Shown here piece by piece: positions 1-10,900 of a DNA stretch of 64,000 bases. This DNA comes from Macrocystis pyrifera. Taxonomy: Eukaryota > Sar > Phaeophyceae > Laminariales > Laminariaceae. Every line of letters starts with the position of its first letter. The stretch's first letter is position 1. The notes under the pieces were generated by a model that made no database searches, was not told where the DNA came from, and saw nothing but the letters and a program-made list of their open reading frames with translations. Where the stretch lies: positions 10,096,626 through 10,160,625 of the forward strand of contig JASSKH010000017.1 in NCBI GenBank assembly GCA_031763025.1, in the 5' to 3' direction. The translations under genes were made by a program, and so were the position numbers.

Positions 1-620
1 CGATCCATGACATTTCAGTTCTAAAACGAAAAAAAGCCGAAAAACGTCACGTTTCGTGATACTTTCAAATAAAAAAATAAACGATATTTCAAACCCAACG
101 ATTTTGCGGGTGGAGCCAACTCTCGCGAGTGGGGCACGGCCAGGCCGGGCCGACCGCGCCTGGCCCGGCCCGTGATATATTCGAATCACGGGCCGAAGCC
201 TGACCCAACCTGCGAGATTCCAATCTCACCGGCCGTCGGCCAAGCCCGGTCCGCGAGGTTTCATCTCGCAGTCCGTCTGCCCGACCTGGCCTGTGACATT
301 CTCAGGTCATTTTCGCTTTTGTCTTCGAGCTGTGGCTCCTCCTCCTCGAAATTCCGAGGCCACATTGTGCTCGTTAGACCATGCCGAGCGGTGTCTTTGG
401 GTAGCCGCCCGTTGTCCACAAGCGGTGTACGAAGCAGAGTCTACCATGCCCTATGCCGGCCTTCGGATACCGTTGGTCCGCGTGGGTTGCGTAATGCCTT
501 GATCAGGCGTATTTCGAGACACGACAAAGATCACGAATCGTGATTTTTTTTTGTCATGATTTACGACAAAAAAAAATCACGATTCGAGACAAAAATCTCA
601 CGAATCGTGTTTTTTTTTTG
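1..620. repeat. ~650-bp dispersed element, copy 1 (left edge cut)
   Basis: Similar throughout to 18576-19264 in the same orientation. Shared features are GTGACATTTCAGTT, an AAACG..AAAAAGCCG block, GGGGCACGGCCAGGCCGGGC, and a terminal zone of short ATCACGATTCGTGAT palindromes. Short open frames inside it are not conserved as protein between the copies, so it looks like a non-autonomous element. The palindrome-rich end lies at about 535-620. Confidence 0.85.
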
Positions 621-1342
621 TTCGTTAGGAATGGCCCAAATAGGGCTGTGAGTTGGCTGCACTTCAAGCCTAGTTATTACAATAGTTAGTTGGATTGGTT
701 GGATGGCGAAACTAAACCATCTAACTGACTTGATTTCATCAACAAAAAACATGTTATGTAAACCATTTCGAGCCTCAAACGCGCCAAGTCAGATACAAGA
801 GGGGCAGAAATTCCGTAAATTGCCTGACGCAGCTAACTGCAACACCTAGCCAACTAATAACTCGGCGGCGGCTTATAGCCAGTCGGCTCGCAGCCCTAGA
901 AATAATGGCAAGGTCTTCGTCCGACTGCCCAACCTAAACTAAAAGCAACACACTGGGGAGCAGCACGCCAATACCGTTCTTTGGGCGCTGCATTTTTGGC
1001 GTTAATTTCCGGTCTCTATTGGGTGATACAGCAGCTGTATTAGCTTTAGCCGTCACCAAAAACGCACGAGGACTACTACTGTGCAGTAGCGCGCAGCCTT
1101 AAAACGACGCAAATCAGCCAGCACACGGATACAACACTGGGGATAAGTCTCCAGCGCACGAATGTCAATAAAAAATCGGCGGCAAGCAAAAAAATAAGCG
1201 TACGCTTTATTTTTACTCATCCGCTGGAGGATTATAAAAAAAAACCAAACCTCATTGGGGAATACGCTGCGAAATGGCACTCATTAGGTACCTGGTACCT
1301 GTTGCCACTTAGCAGCCGTTGGTCATGCGAGCAATAATTACT
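621..1342. other. Spacer downstream of the lyase gene
   Basis: No gene is recognised. The stretch is AT-rich. The segment around 1190-1240 (CTTTATTTTTAC, then CCGCTGGAGGAT) resembles 40389-40420, and 1286-1303 carries back-to-back ACCTGGTAC words. Confidence 0.5.
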
Positions 1343-1449
1343 ATTACGGGGGTCCACAGTTAACGGGACCAATTTTATCTAGTAAAAATAGGTAAATATA
1401 TAGGTTTTTATGTATACCATAGGTCCTATTAACTATGGACCCCCGTAAT
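1343..1449 (+). mobile_element. MITE family 1, copy a
   Basis: A ~107-bp element with imperfect terminal inverted repeats, ATTACGGGGGTCC...GGACCCCCGTAAT, and an internal TATATAGGTTTTTATGTATACC block. It lies just past the stop codon of the lyase gene. Confidence 0.93.
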
Positions 1450-1720
1450 AATATAGAAACCGGGCACACGGCAGTAGTGCTTCGAATAGCTATTTTTTCC
1501 GTACATCTGACAGTGGATCAGATCACGGTGCAGGTCACACGGATCATGAGCACATATCTGCATCATCTGTATAACTTTCCACTGGGCTGATTTAAAGTAT
1601 CTGACCGATCTGTATGTTTCCGCAGTAGTGATCGACAGCGTGCTGTCGTGCACTTCGTACTCTCGAGTCAGGTGTGATCTCTGCGATCTGCATCGTCTGT
1701 CCAACGATGTAAATATTCAG

Positions 1721-1920
1721 TCATGACTCAACCAAACCCATGTCCACCAAGGCCTGTTCTATGATCAACGCCCAGTGGGTCCAATGGGTGCATCCCTGCG
1801 CGAAGACATTGAACGGGGGTCGAAGGGGCCCGTCCGCGCTGAGCTCGAGCGTGCTGCCGTCGACGAAGGTGCCATCGGCAAAGATCACCTCGTCCCCGTA
1901 GCCGGGTGTCACGCCTGGCA
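1721..1920 (-). CDS. Lyase exon 9 (C-terminus and stop)
   Basis: Acceptor GCCCAG; TG completes a Val codon, giving YVRP|VPGVTPGYGDEV. It continues with FADGTFVDGSTLELSADGP and WALIIEQALVDMGL, the characteristic family C-terminus. TGA stop at 1723-1721. Confidence 0.96.
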
Positions 1921-4900
1921 CTGGGCGACGCACGACAGTCGATTCACAGACAGACGTGCGTTTGCAAAGCGGAAAGAGGGGGTCACAGCACGGATGAAGA
2001 GCAAAGGTGTGACACTAATGTACGCCGCAGGAGCGGTGCGTGCTTTAGAAATTTGGTAGTACCGGAAGTCCGGGGATCGGCACAAAAAAAGAAAAAAGTT
2101 TAAAAGCCGACTTGAGCGGCATACACTGTTGTTTTCATATGTGATGGTACTGCTTCGAATGATGCAAAAAGGCCGGTAATTACCTGGTACTGGTGGTAGT
2201 GGGATTGTATTTGTAAGACTTGGGGGGCGTATCTTAGATGGAAACTAGGGGTTTCCTGCGAGGCACTCAGCCTCCTCTCAGCCCTCCATCGTGCTCGAAA
2301 GGAATAAAGCTTTTCATTTTCTGTCTCTTATTAATAGCAATCAATAGATGTGAATACCAACGAGTACCTGCTCAATAGTTACACCTGGCAAGGGATACAA
2401 AGTGCCTAAACTCGATCGTAGTACACATACCAGGTACCGGTAATATTTACCTCTTTCCTGTAGTTGCCATTACTGTTACTTGTACTATTGTTATTATGGT
2501 CTTAACACCTTAGCTCATCGCCAGGGTCTAGTCAGCGGTCACAAGACAGGCTGAAACCGTTCTGGACGGGAAGAACAAAGCAACCCCGAAAAACTAAAAA
2601 TGGAATATTCGGTGTTTAAACCAGATGCCACTCACTAACAAGCAACGACAAATATCGCGTACTTAAGTACATAAATAAAACCAAACATCGTAGATACACA
2701 AGTACGCATGTTTCACGACTTGGATAGGAAATAGATAGCAGATAGGAATCCTCACCCGGTCGCACGTAGGAGTTGACAGGGCTGAAAAGCTGCACTGCTT
2801 CGCAGAACTTCACCAACCTGTCCCGATCTCCGAGCTGCAAGGCCTGCACAATGTCCGTGCGCCCCCCCACCCCGCCACTCCTATCCCCCCCCCCGATGCC
2901 CCCTACGCCAGGCGTTGACCCTGCCCCTAATAAAATGTCAATTTCACTATCATCGGCACCCAGCGCGGCGGGGGGATGGATCGAAGGTGGCGGCGGATTG
3001 GTGGGGAGTCCAAAAGTACCGCCGAAGACCTCGGCCAATAGAAGCGCGCCTTTGAGGCTTTCCCCGACAATGGTTGGCGCTAGGAACAAGCCCTGCGTTG
3101 CCGAGGAGTCGGTTGAACGCGGCCACGGGAGTAAGGATGGGGTGGTGGGGACAAGCGGCGTTAGGGTGGAATAGTTCAATTAACCAGCCGGATGCTGCGA
3201 TTGCACATACGGCAGTAGCACTTTTGAGAAGTGCAGAGTGTTGTGTGCTCGCCGGCGCTGTTCATCTTCGTCCTTGGACCCGGTTTGGGTGGGCAAAAAT
3301 AAAAAATGCCTGTGATAAATCATATTTGTAAATTTCTGACGTGGCTTCTCTTGATGAGAAGTCGTCGACAACAAAAAAAAACAAACTGCTGCATGGAGTC
3401 AGCGGGCCCCCTTGATCTGCCTCCTCTTCTCCCCCTCTCCCCACGAAATGAAGCGACGGGTTACTTCCATCGCAAGAGACTTTTAACCCAAAAGGAGAAA
3501 AGAGATACTGTTCCAAGCACGATAGCAGGCGCAAAAACATGCAAGTACAGCATAACCTGAGAGCGAAGCTTTGATCAAGAATCGATCGGGCGACGGACAT
3601 CAACCTTAGCTAACGAAGCTTATTCAAGAATCGATCAACGAACGACAACAACCCGAAAAAACGAAGCTAAGTAGAAACAAACGATCGGGGAAGAACAAAA
3701 CCATTGAAAGCGAATATAGGAAGAAAACAAAAAAACGATCGGCGACGGACAAGCGAGTGACCCGCTTTCGCACCACTCCGACAGTCTCCCTTCGTCTACT
3801 TATGCCCATCCTCCCATTACGCTTGGTTCACTTAGAGGTAGGTAGTATCTGGCCGTAAATAGAATAACCCTTTGGCACACGATCTCAACATCAAAAAGTC
3901 ACTATATTTCCGGCCAGATGGGTACCTTTCGACCCTTTTTGGGGCTAGTCGAGGAAACATAGTCGAAAGTGGTTGACGACTGCAGCATCGGCAGCAAGAA
4001 ACAGTCCGGGCTGCTACGGTCGGAGACAAATTCGAAGTGCAACATGGTGAACACAGGGAGATAGATGTACGACAAGCGCGCAGCATGATCCTATATACCT
4101 GCACTACGGAGGTTCACAGCAATCATAACTAATTAGAACTAATCGGAACCCATGATGGACCCAAAACCCACTTGTTTCCCGTATGTTGACGAACGACAAT
4201 TAATTCCGATGACGATGCTCCCCCGCAGTGGACGGGTGCTAAGATCGCATTTCACTCTTTCAAGGTTTTGGAGGTCTCTTATCCTGGGTCCCGAAAGGCG
4301 CGATAATAACCCTTTTAAACCTATGTAGAACTGCACGGTACAGAAACATCAGTCTAATTTCAACTAATTCGTCCCCGAAACGGAAGTGCGATCCTAAACG
4401 GGTTAAAGCAGGGTTTGACGGTAAACAACCTGGAAACATACTCGGATCGTTTTGGCGTATGAAACAAAACTACGAATATTACAAAAAACAAACACTGGGA
4501 CAACCTCACACCCCGACACTCGGGTAGCTTTAAGGTGTCTGTTTGAGACTGAGGGACGAAAGTTACACCTCCTGCATACGGTGTCTGTTTGAGCCCGAGG
4601 GACGAAAATTGCACCTCCTGCATACGGTGTCTGTTTGAGCCCGACGGGGGAAATGTCAAAGTTTCACCTGATATAAGTTGGGGTTTTGCCCTAACGTCGC
4701 CCCTCCAGCCACCCCTGGCGCGGCGAGACGGTTCGCTGCCGCCCGTACCAAACGTTTCTTGCCCACGACATATCCGCCTTTTATCACAAAGAAAAACAGC
4801 GCGCGCAAGAAAAGCAGGTTGGTGGGCGAAGTTGGAGGCATGAACGCCAAAAACAATCGCTTGGCGAATTTGGAGGCGCGAAAGCCAAGAAAAATACAGT

Positions 4901-7900
4901 AGGTTGGCGAACTTGGAGGTGTGAATTGCAAGAAACGTATCGCAGATCGGCAGAATTGCAAGGCGTCAAGATTAAGAAGAAGAGGTTGTCGAGTTGGTAG
5001 GAGGCATGCGCGCCAAAATAATAGGTTGGAGGACTCCGAGGCGTGAACTTAAAAAAAACATGCTTCGGCGAACTCGGAGGCGTGAAAAAAAAAAAACCAG
5101 GTTGGAGCGTGAACGGCAACAAAAATAGATTGTCGAACTTGGAGACGTGCACGCCAAGAAAATTTTCAGCTGGTTGTCGAATTTGGAGACGTGAGTACCG
5201 AGAAAAACAGGCTGACCGAGTTGGAGGTGAACTCCGGGGGGAACCTGATGCCGCGGACAACGGGAAAAGGCGCGTCTGCGCTCCAGCATTCTACGTATTC
5301 CAAGCACATAGTCCCCAGAAGCAGCTGCAAACTCACAAATAATATTCTGCAAAATGTATGCCACACTCATTCCAAGTACTTTTCCCAAACAATGGAAAGT
5401 GCAGGCAGTTAGTTGTGAAGGGGTGAAGCGATTGTGCCCATTGTAGGTTTTCCTGGCCAACAATTACAATTTCCATCGAAACGTTTTCTAAATTGCAAAA
5501 ACAACGATTAGTCTGATCGAAAATATTAGGTAATTTTGTACATATCGTGGCCATCGAAATGTATCTCTTTTTTTCGATCAGACTGGTACAAACAAATGGT
5601 TCCTCACCGGACTTGACAACCGTCCCTCCGGGGCTTTTTGTGAGAGACCCCTTCGATGAGATCGTCCCCCACGGGACAAGGCCCCAAGCGACTTTCGCTC
5701 GTTTTCGGCTGTCTGGCAACGATTTCTATCAAAAAGCCTTCAAAATTGCACTTATTATTTGTCAGGAATGCCGTAAAAAGAGCGTTGAGTTGGGACAGGG
5801 GTGCGATCGTTTTCCAGCGCTATTGATAGTTTTCTCGACAACGGTAAGACCAATTATTACGGGAAAAAATTGAAGGGTTCTGGGCTTTCAGAACTGTTCT
5901 TCATTGCGGAAAACCCGCGATTTACTCGGCAGGACTGTCAAAAACACCGATACACTTCTCAAGACGGTCCCCCTATTTTTCGTACAGCTTTCTTGAGATG
6001 TTTTTCGTATCTCCAGTCGTAGTTGTTTACCTGTTTTTCTATATTGCCAGTTCTGAGGACATCACGATTTTTCACCAAAAATCTTGAAAAGATCCAGTTT
6101 ATTTCTGGCCCCAGTTCTGACAAACATTTTTTTTTACCCTCCAGAGAAACCTCATTGACTGCTCCAAATATCAAACGAAGACTCTGGAGAAAGGGAAAAC
6201 TGTACTCCGGGGAGCATTCTGAGGAGTCTAGCGGCATTTTTTCACTGTCCCGCCGAGTAAATCGCGTATATTCGGCGTAAAAACTCAGTTCCTGGAGCCC
6301 AGAAATAATTCCCCATGGTAGTTGGTCTAAAAGGGTGCTAAACGTCGAAGCACTTTATATTATTTCGGAAGGCTCTGGACCAGATCCTTCCGAAACACAA
6401 ACACCTCCCTTGTTTGGCATTGGCAATTTTTCCGTTCTGAAAAAATCGCCCGCTGAAAAAAAAAACGATCACGCACACCCCTGCGAAGGCGAGCTCAACG
6501 CTCGATACGGTACCTCTTGTATCCAGACGTTGTCAAAGCTACAGAAATTACCAGATCGTTTCTCACCGGACTTGACTACCGTCCCTCCGGGGTTCTTGAT
6601 GAGCGAACCCGCGACGAGATCTGCCCCCACGTGGCAAGGCTCCTGGTCTTCTACGAACTCGCCGTAGCAATTGTCAACGAACACCACCAAGTCGCGATCC
6701 GTCCAGCGACTCTTCACGTGCGAGCACAGTCTGGAGATCATTACCACGTCGGGTGCGTGCGGAAGGGAGACGAAGGATGGCACTCATTCTCGTGCATGGC
6801 CGTAGTCGTATGATCATAGACCCTAGCATCTCGACGAATGCCGGCACGGAGAACGCCCGGTTTGCACAGACCAGGCAGACATAAATGCACGAAGCGCGAA
6901 GCACCATGAGGTGTTCGGCGAGTCGCATGAAGGATGAGCGGGGGGTCAGGGTACTCATTGTCATGCATGGCCGTAGTCGTATGACCATACGACCCGGGGG
7001 GGGGGGGGGGGGGTACTCGATATCATGCATGGCATCGCATCCCTATATACATTGCCGGGACGGATCACGTCGGCTTTTCACCGGCGGCAGCTTGCACCAA
7101 GCCATGCGAAGCCCCGTGAGGTGTCAGTAAGTAGCATGAAGGGTGAGCTGCATCCTTCTAAGAATCGCTTGTGAGGCGGACTTGCGTATAGATGACAGCT
7201 TCAATGAGCTAATAAATAATTTTCGGCAGTAGCCACTTCCAGAGACAGCAATGGGGGTACTATATAACTGCCTCGTGGGTGCTTTACCATAAACATTTGA
7301 TACGGTTATTCCCTTTGTGCTGAGTAGAGGCTCTCCACCCCGCAAATTTATGATCTGACTCGATCGCCAGCTGTGACCGACCTCCAAAAAACAAAAGCAA
7401 GAAACGGTACTCTGGTCGTCTAAAGTATCTCACGTAGCGAGCGGCATGTTTTACAGTGTCGTTGCCAACCGACGGCAACCTCAACTTAATGTAGTGCATA
7501 GGGGCGGGGGTGAAGTTGAGGTCCCGACAACTTCATCTGACACCCTATGGTTTCATTTTTCTGTTAGGGTTCCACAGGGGGGGGGGGGGGGGGTGAGGGG
7601 GGAGCGAAGCAACAGCGTTGCGCCGTGTGGTCCCAACAGCTTCATCTCCCATCTATATCGTAGATTCAACTTTTCTGTTTATGGGGCGCTTAGCGCGTCC
7701 ATCGCCGGCAGTAACTGGTACCTGGTTTCTAACACCCGGAAGTAGATTTCATCGCCGGCGTTTATTTGGTTACGTGACAGCCGAATTTCTTTACTGTTCC
7801 CTGGAGGAATCATCGGCCGGGGGTTTCGCTTCCATTTGCTCCGTAGTGATTCGTCTATTCAGGATGCGCACCGTGGGGCCTGACCGGCCACCAATCAAAT

Positions 7901-10900
7901 GCTGCCGGATTTAAGCCTCATGCTCGGTGCAGTGGCTGGTCTCCCTGCGTCGGTTGTTCAATCCAGAAAGGCAGCGGTGGAGCCTCAAGCACCAACGTAC
8001 ATGGTGTTGGCGAATAGTGCGCACGTCGGACAGGTCGGACAGGTCACGATCCATCTGTAGAATATCTAGGACCTAGCCTGCCGTTACGATATACCAGGTA
8101 TCTTCTCCAGGATCCGAATACAGTACCGATTCAACCCAGAAAACCTGTCCCAGATCATGCAGATTACGCAGCTCCCACGCGGTAACATGAGCTAGATCAT
8201 ACAGATCATACAGATCATACAGATCAGGAAATTACCTGCCCCGAAAGATCTAGATCATGAAGTAGGAATGATCTGTCTGGTCTGTCCAAGGCGTGAAATA
8301 GTAGAGCGTGCGGAAGCCAAAACACGAAACGCCAATGTGCAGATGGTCGGAGTCGATGAGTAACGGTTTTCATGTGAAGAATGCATACAGATAGTCGGAG
8401 TAGATTATATGAACACATACCAGTACCCCTCGTACTAACTTATTTCAATTACTGTATTGCTTCTTTACACCGCGCCAAAAACAAGGTACTGTACCCCCTT
8501 TCGAGCTGGCTGAAGCCGATTCTACGACCGTCGACCGAGGTCTTCGAAAACAAAGAAACCATGATCGGCGTATTTTTGGTTCGACCCAGCACGGACGCAA
8601 GAGGACGACAGTTGGAAATGTCTAGCTGCACGAGTTCGTAGCGACCGCTATACCGTCTTTGGAACTACTTTCGATTTCTTGGAATAAACGGGACGGGCGA
8701 TATTGGTACGGCGTCCCCGGTGGCTCAGTAGGTGGTCTGCGCGCCTACTAATATCAATTTCGTGGGTTCAAGTCTCACCGAGTGCATACTCGTAAGGACT
8801 TTTTCTCGCATAAAAAAAAAATGATCAGCGGAAAGCGCGAAAGCGTGAGTTAGCTAGTTCGACGAAAATCGACGAGCTGTGGGAATGCTGAACCCTATAC
8901 GCGACAAAAAAAGAAAGGCTCGTACCGGGGGGGGAGAAGGGATGACACCTGTGACCGCGGCTTGTCCAGAAGAAGACCGCTGAGGGTAAAACCTCCTACG
9001 AGTTAAGCTGGAAAGTGAAAGTGATGATTAAAAGAAAAAAGAAGGTTATGTAAACACACATAATGGCTGGAGGTTTCTACTGTACCTCTCTATTTCTCCG
9101 ACTGAAAGGGACGGCCGCCATCGGTAGCCACAGGACCGTTGCACGTGGAGAAGCTTCACCGCCGGGTCCGCCTCGATCGCCTCGTCAATTGCTTCGAGAT
9201 TGAACCCGCCTTGCTGTCCAAGGTCAACCTTCTCGAAGCCGGGAAACACAATCGCAGACGAGGGCGACGACCACCGACGAGCTTCAACTTCGACCATTGT
9301 GAGAGGGTTTGAAGTAATGGAGTGAGATGGCGCAGGTACTCGGCACAGAAAATGCGCCATATGAAAGTCCACATCCCACCAATCCTTGCAGTCCAATGGT
9401 TTCTGCGTCACATCGTCACCGTTGACTGTCGATGGGTTGTCGTGAGAGGTCTCCGAGACGACTATTGCCCCCCCCCCCTCCTTCGCGTATACGGCCATGC
9501 ATGAACAGGAGTATGTACACCCCCCGTTCCGCAGCTGCGTGCCCACCTTTCGACGTTTGATAAGTTGATGGAAAAGTTCCGCCGATGGAAAAAAAAACCA
9601 CGCCACCCCGCCAACACACCAAAAAAGGGGGCGAACGGCAGTACGTGGTACGGCGGACGGCCGCTGAAACACCCGCCGTCCCCATGCCATCTAAAACAAC
9701 ACCACCTAGGACACGACACGGTACGAGTACCAACACACGACCTTGGAGAGCGAGCTATTCATAGGGCACATGCCGTCTAAAACAACACCATCTAGGACAC
9801 GACACGGTACGAGTACCAACACACGACCTTGGAGAGCGAGCTATTCATAGGGCACATGCCGTCTAAAACAACACCATCTAGGACACGACACGGTACGAGT
9901 ACCAACACACGACCTTGGAGAGCGAGCTATTCATAGGGCACCTGCCCCCCCTACATAACCTTAGAAGCGTGCTGCGTAAACCGTGCGCGCCCCTACGCCT
10001 ACCTCCGTGTAGGAAATGTTGAACTCCTTTAGGTTGCCGATTAGACCCTCCGGCAGCGGGTCGCTCTCGTCCGCGTACTCGTCCTGCGCGAGATCATGGC
10101 GGCATATATATATATATATATGTTAGCGTGGGTTGGTCGACGGACGTCCGTGGCTGATACCCACAATCAAACACTGCCTGTACACTTACGCTTCGGTTGC
10201 AAGCGACTCGAAAATGGTTTGGGATGGAACTGCTCCCACGCTTCAGACACAACCCGCAGTAGTTGACAGTGGAGTGGGGCCTTTTTGACTTCCAAACCTT
10301 CAGCAGATCACTCGGCATTCTCATGTGACGGAAGCGTAGAACCGCCACCAGCAAAAAAAAAACTGGCTGGCATCCCCTGCGGCGTATGAGTACGGTACCA
10401 CTACTACGGACGTATACACGCTTCTCTGCTTACGATGCAACAGTAGTGAACCTCGGCCCTACCCTTCCGCTCGCCAGGAATCCCCTGCAGAACTGGCTGG
10501 CATCCTCGTGGGCGCATGAATGCGTACGAACTGATCCATTTCGTATATTCAGGAACGAATTGAAAATACACATCAGTCATGAGATCGAAGATATCTTCGA
10601 AACTTTGTTTTTGCAAGCTGCGTGCGCCATCTTGATGTGCAGTTCTGCTTGTGGCGCAACAATATCGACGCTCGGGCACAGCCTCGACCTTCTCGCTCGC
10701 CCGGAGACTCACCGTCATCGGTGCTCGGGTGCCGATGACCTCGTCGAGAGTGTCGTACGGCGGACCGCTGCACGCCAGCATGGTGTCGCCCGGTCTGAGG
10801 GCGCCGAAGAGGGCGCACGCGATGGCGTGCGTCCCGCTGAAGCACTGCACTCTCACCTGCGCGACCAACCCCGAAAAAAGAAACGTAAAAAATGTATACT

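Noticed and set aside
172-543. Open frame in the 650-bp element (and its counterpart at 18734-19075)
   Set aside because: The two copies do not conserve start or frame in a way expected of protein selection; the element is better read as non-coding.
9684-9946. CRISPR-like array
   Set aside because: Units are contiguous 86-bp tandem copies without unique spacers, inside a eukaryotic intron.
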